The notes beneath the pieces are model-generated. The model did not search any database and was not told the origin of the DNA. It was given only the letters and a program-made list of their open reading frames with translations. From Amphritea atlantica (lineage in GTDB: Bacteria > Pseudomonadota > Gammaproteobacteria > Pseudomonadales > Balneatricaceae), in the NCBI RefSeq assembly GCF_018860855.1, contig NZ_JAHKQE010000010.1:1-64000 (forward strand): a DNA stretch of 64,000 nt. Reading direction: 5' to 3'. The translations under genes were made by a program, and so were the position numbers. How positions within the stretch are numbered: position 1 is the stretch's first letter; each line of letters starts with the position of its first letter. Shown here in pieces: positions 63,847 through 64,000 of the stretch.

Positions 63847-64000
63847 ATGCTGACCGCATTTACCTTTCCCGGTCAGGGATCTCAATTCCCTGGCATGTTA
63901 ATGGATAATTTACCTGATGATGAGATAACGCATCGTTACCTTCATGACGTTGAGATGATCTTACAGCGGAAGATCACCAGCATTGATACATCGGAAGCAC
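63847..64000 (+). CDS. mdcH: Malonyl-CoA:ACP transacylase, start only (window edge)
   Basis: The first 51 residues are visible: MLTAFTFPGQGSQFPGMLMD with the FPGQGSQ oxyanion motif of malonyl transferases. The gene runs off the window. It starts one base after the mdcG stop TAAC. It loads malonyl onto MdcC. Confidence 0.9.
   Translation, partial: MLTAFTFPGQGSQFPGMLMDNLPDDEITHRYLHDVEMILQRKITSIDTSEA

Noticed and set aside
1-64000. CRISPR array or phage-defence system
   Set aside because: I looked for regularly spaced direct repeats and for Cas, toxin-antitoxin or restriction proteins, and saw none.

Overview
The window is about 46% GC and looks like the chromosome of a marine-type gammaproteobacterium (Oceanospirillales or Cellvibrionales grade). 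I infer this from the protein style, the TRAP transporter, the DUF1302/DUF1329/RND set, sigma-54 promoters and strong Shine-Dalgarno sites. Genus and species cannot be read from the sequence. The theme is scavenging and catabolism: C1-nitrogen compounds (cyanate, formamide/urea-type amides, nitriles), a hydrophobic carboxylic acid or terpenoid/steroid-like substrate, and malonate.

Layout. (1) 1-5.2 kb is mobile-element scar tissue: an intact IS30-family element that has cut a sigma-54 AAA+ gene, a LysR/MFS divergent pair, a tyrosine-integrase fragment, and a tRNA-Ser 3' fragment that looks like an att site. (2) 5.2-19.2 kb is a cyanase-centred regulon: cynS, a rubredoxin-FAD reductase, an acyl-CoA-dehydrogenase-like flavoprotein and an OsmC protein in one minus-strand run, then a rhodanese, a TetR gene, a TRAP dctPQM operon, a GAF-AAA+-Fis sigma-54 activator and a NitT/TauT-type ABC transporter. 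Three transcription units (osmC, rhodanese, ABC) each carry a GG-N10-GC sigma-54-like element with CATTGTC-type dyads about 70-110 bp upstream. (3) 19.9-41.1 kb holds acuI-like and curA-like reductases, a minus-strand DUF1302-DUF1329-YCF48-RND block, a divergent plus-strand catabolic operon (acyl-CoA dehydrogenase, thiolase, acyl-CoA ligase, saccharopine-DH-like reductase, two SDRs), a MalT-like LuxR activator and a GST. An 18-bp motif (AACCAYCC-containing) recurs at promoters in this block.

(4) 41.1-41.6 kb has IS30-like and IS66 remnants. (5) 41.7-53.1 kb is an amide-uptake module: a LuxR response regulator, a very large NCS1-permease/histidine-kinase/receiver hybrid, urtABCDE, formamidase fmdA and fmdB; no urease gene is present. 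(6) 53.5-57.5 kb is a decayed strip: a LysR gene, an intact nitrilase, frameshifted mdcH-like and mdcB-like remnants, a solute-symporter fragment and an IS66 fragment. (7) 57.6-64 kb is an intact malonate decarboxylase locus: divergent mdcR, then mdcABCDEG and the start of mdcH, cut by the window end.

How it works together: the transporters (ABC, TRAP, Urt) feed small hydrolases and lyases (cyanase, formamidase, nitrilase) that release ammonia and CO2, formate or acid. Each module carries its own specific regulator next to it. All functional assignments are from sequence reading only; promoter and operator calls are inference from motif recurrence.
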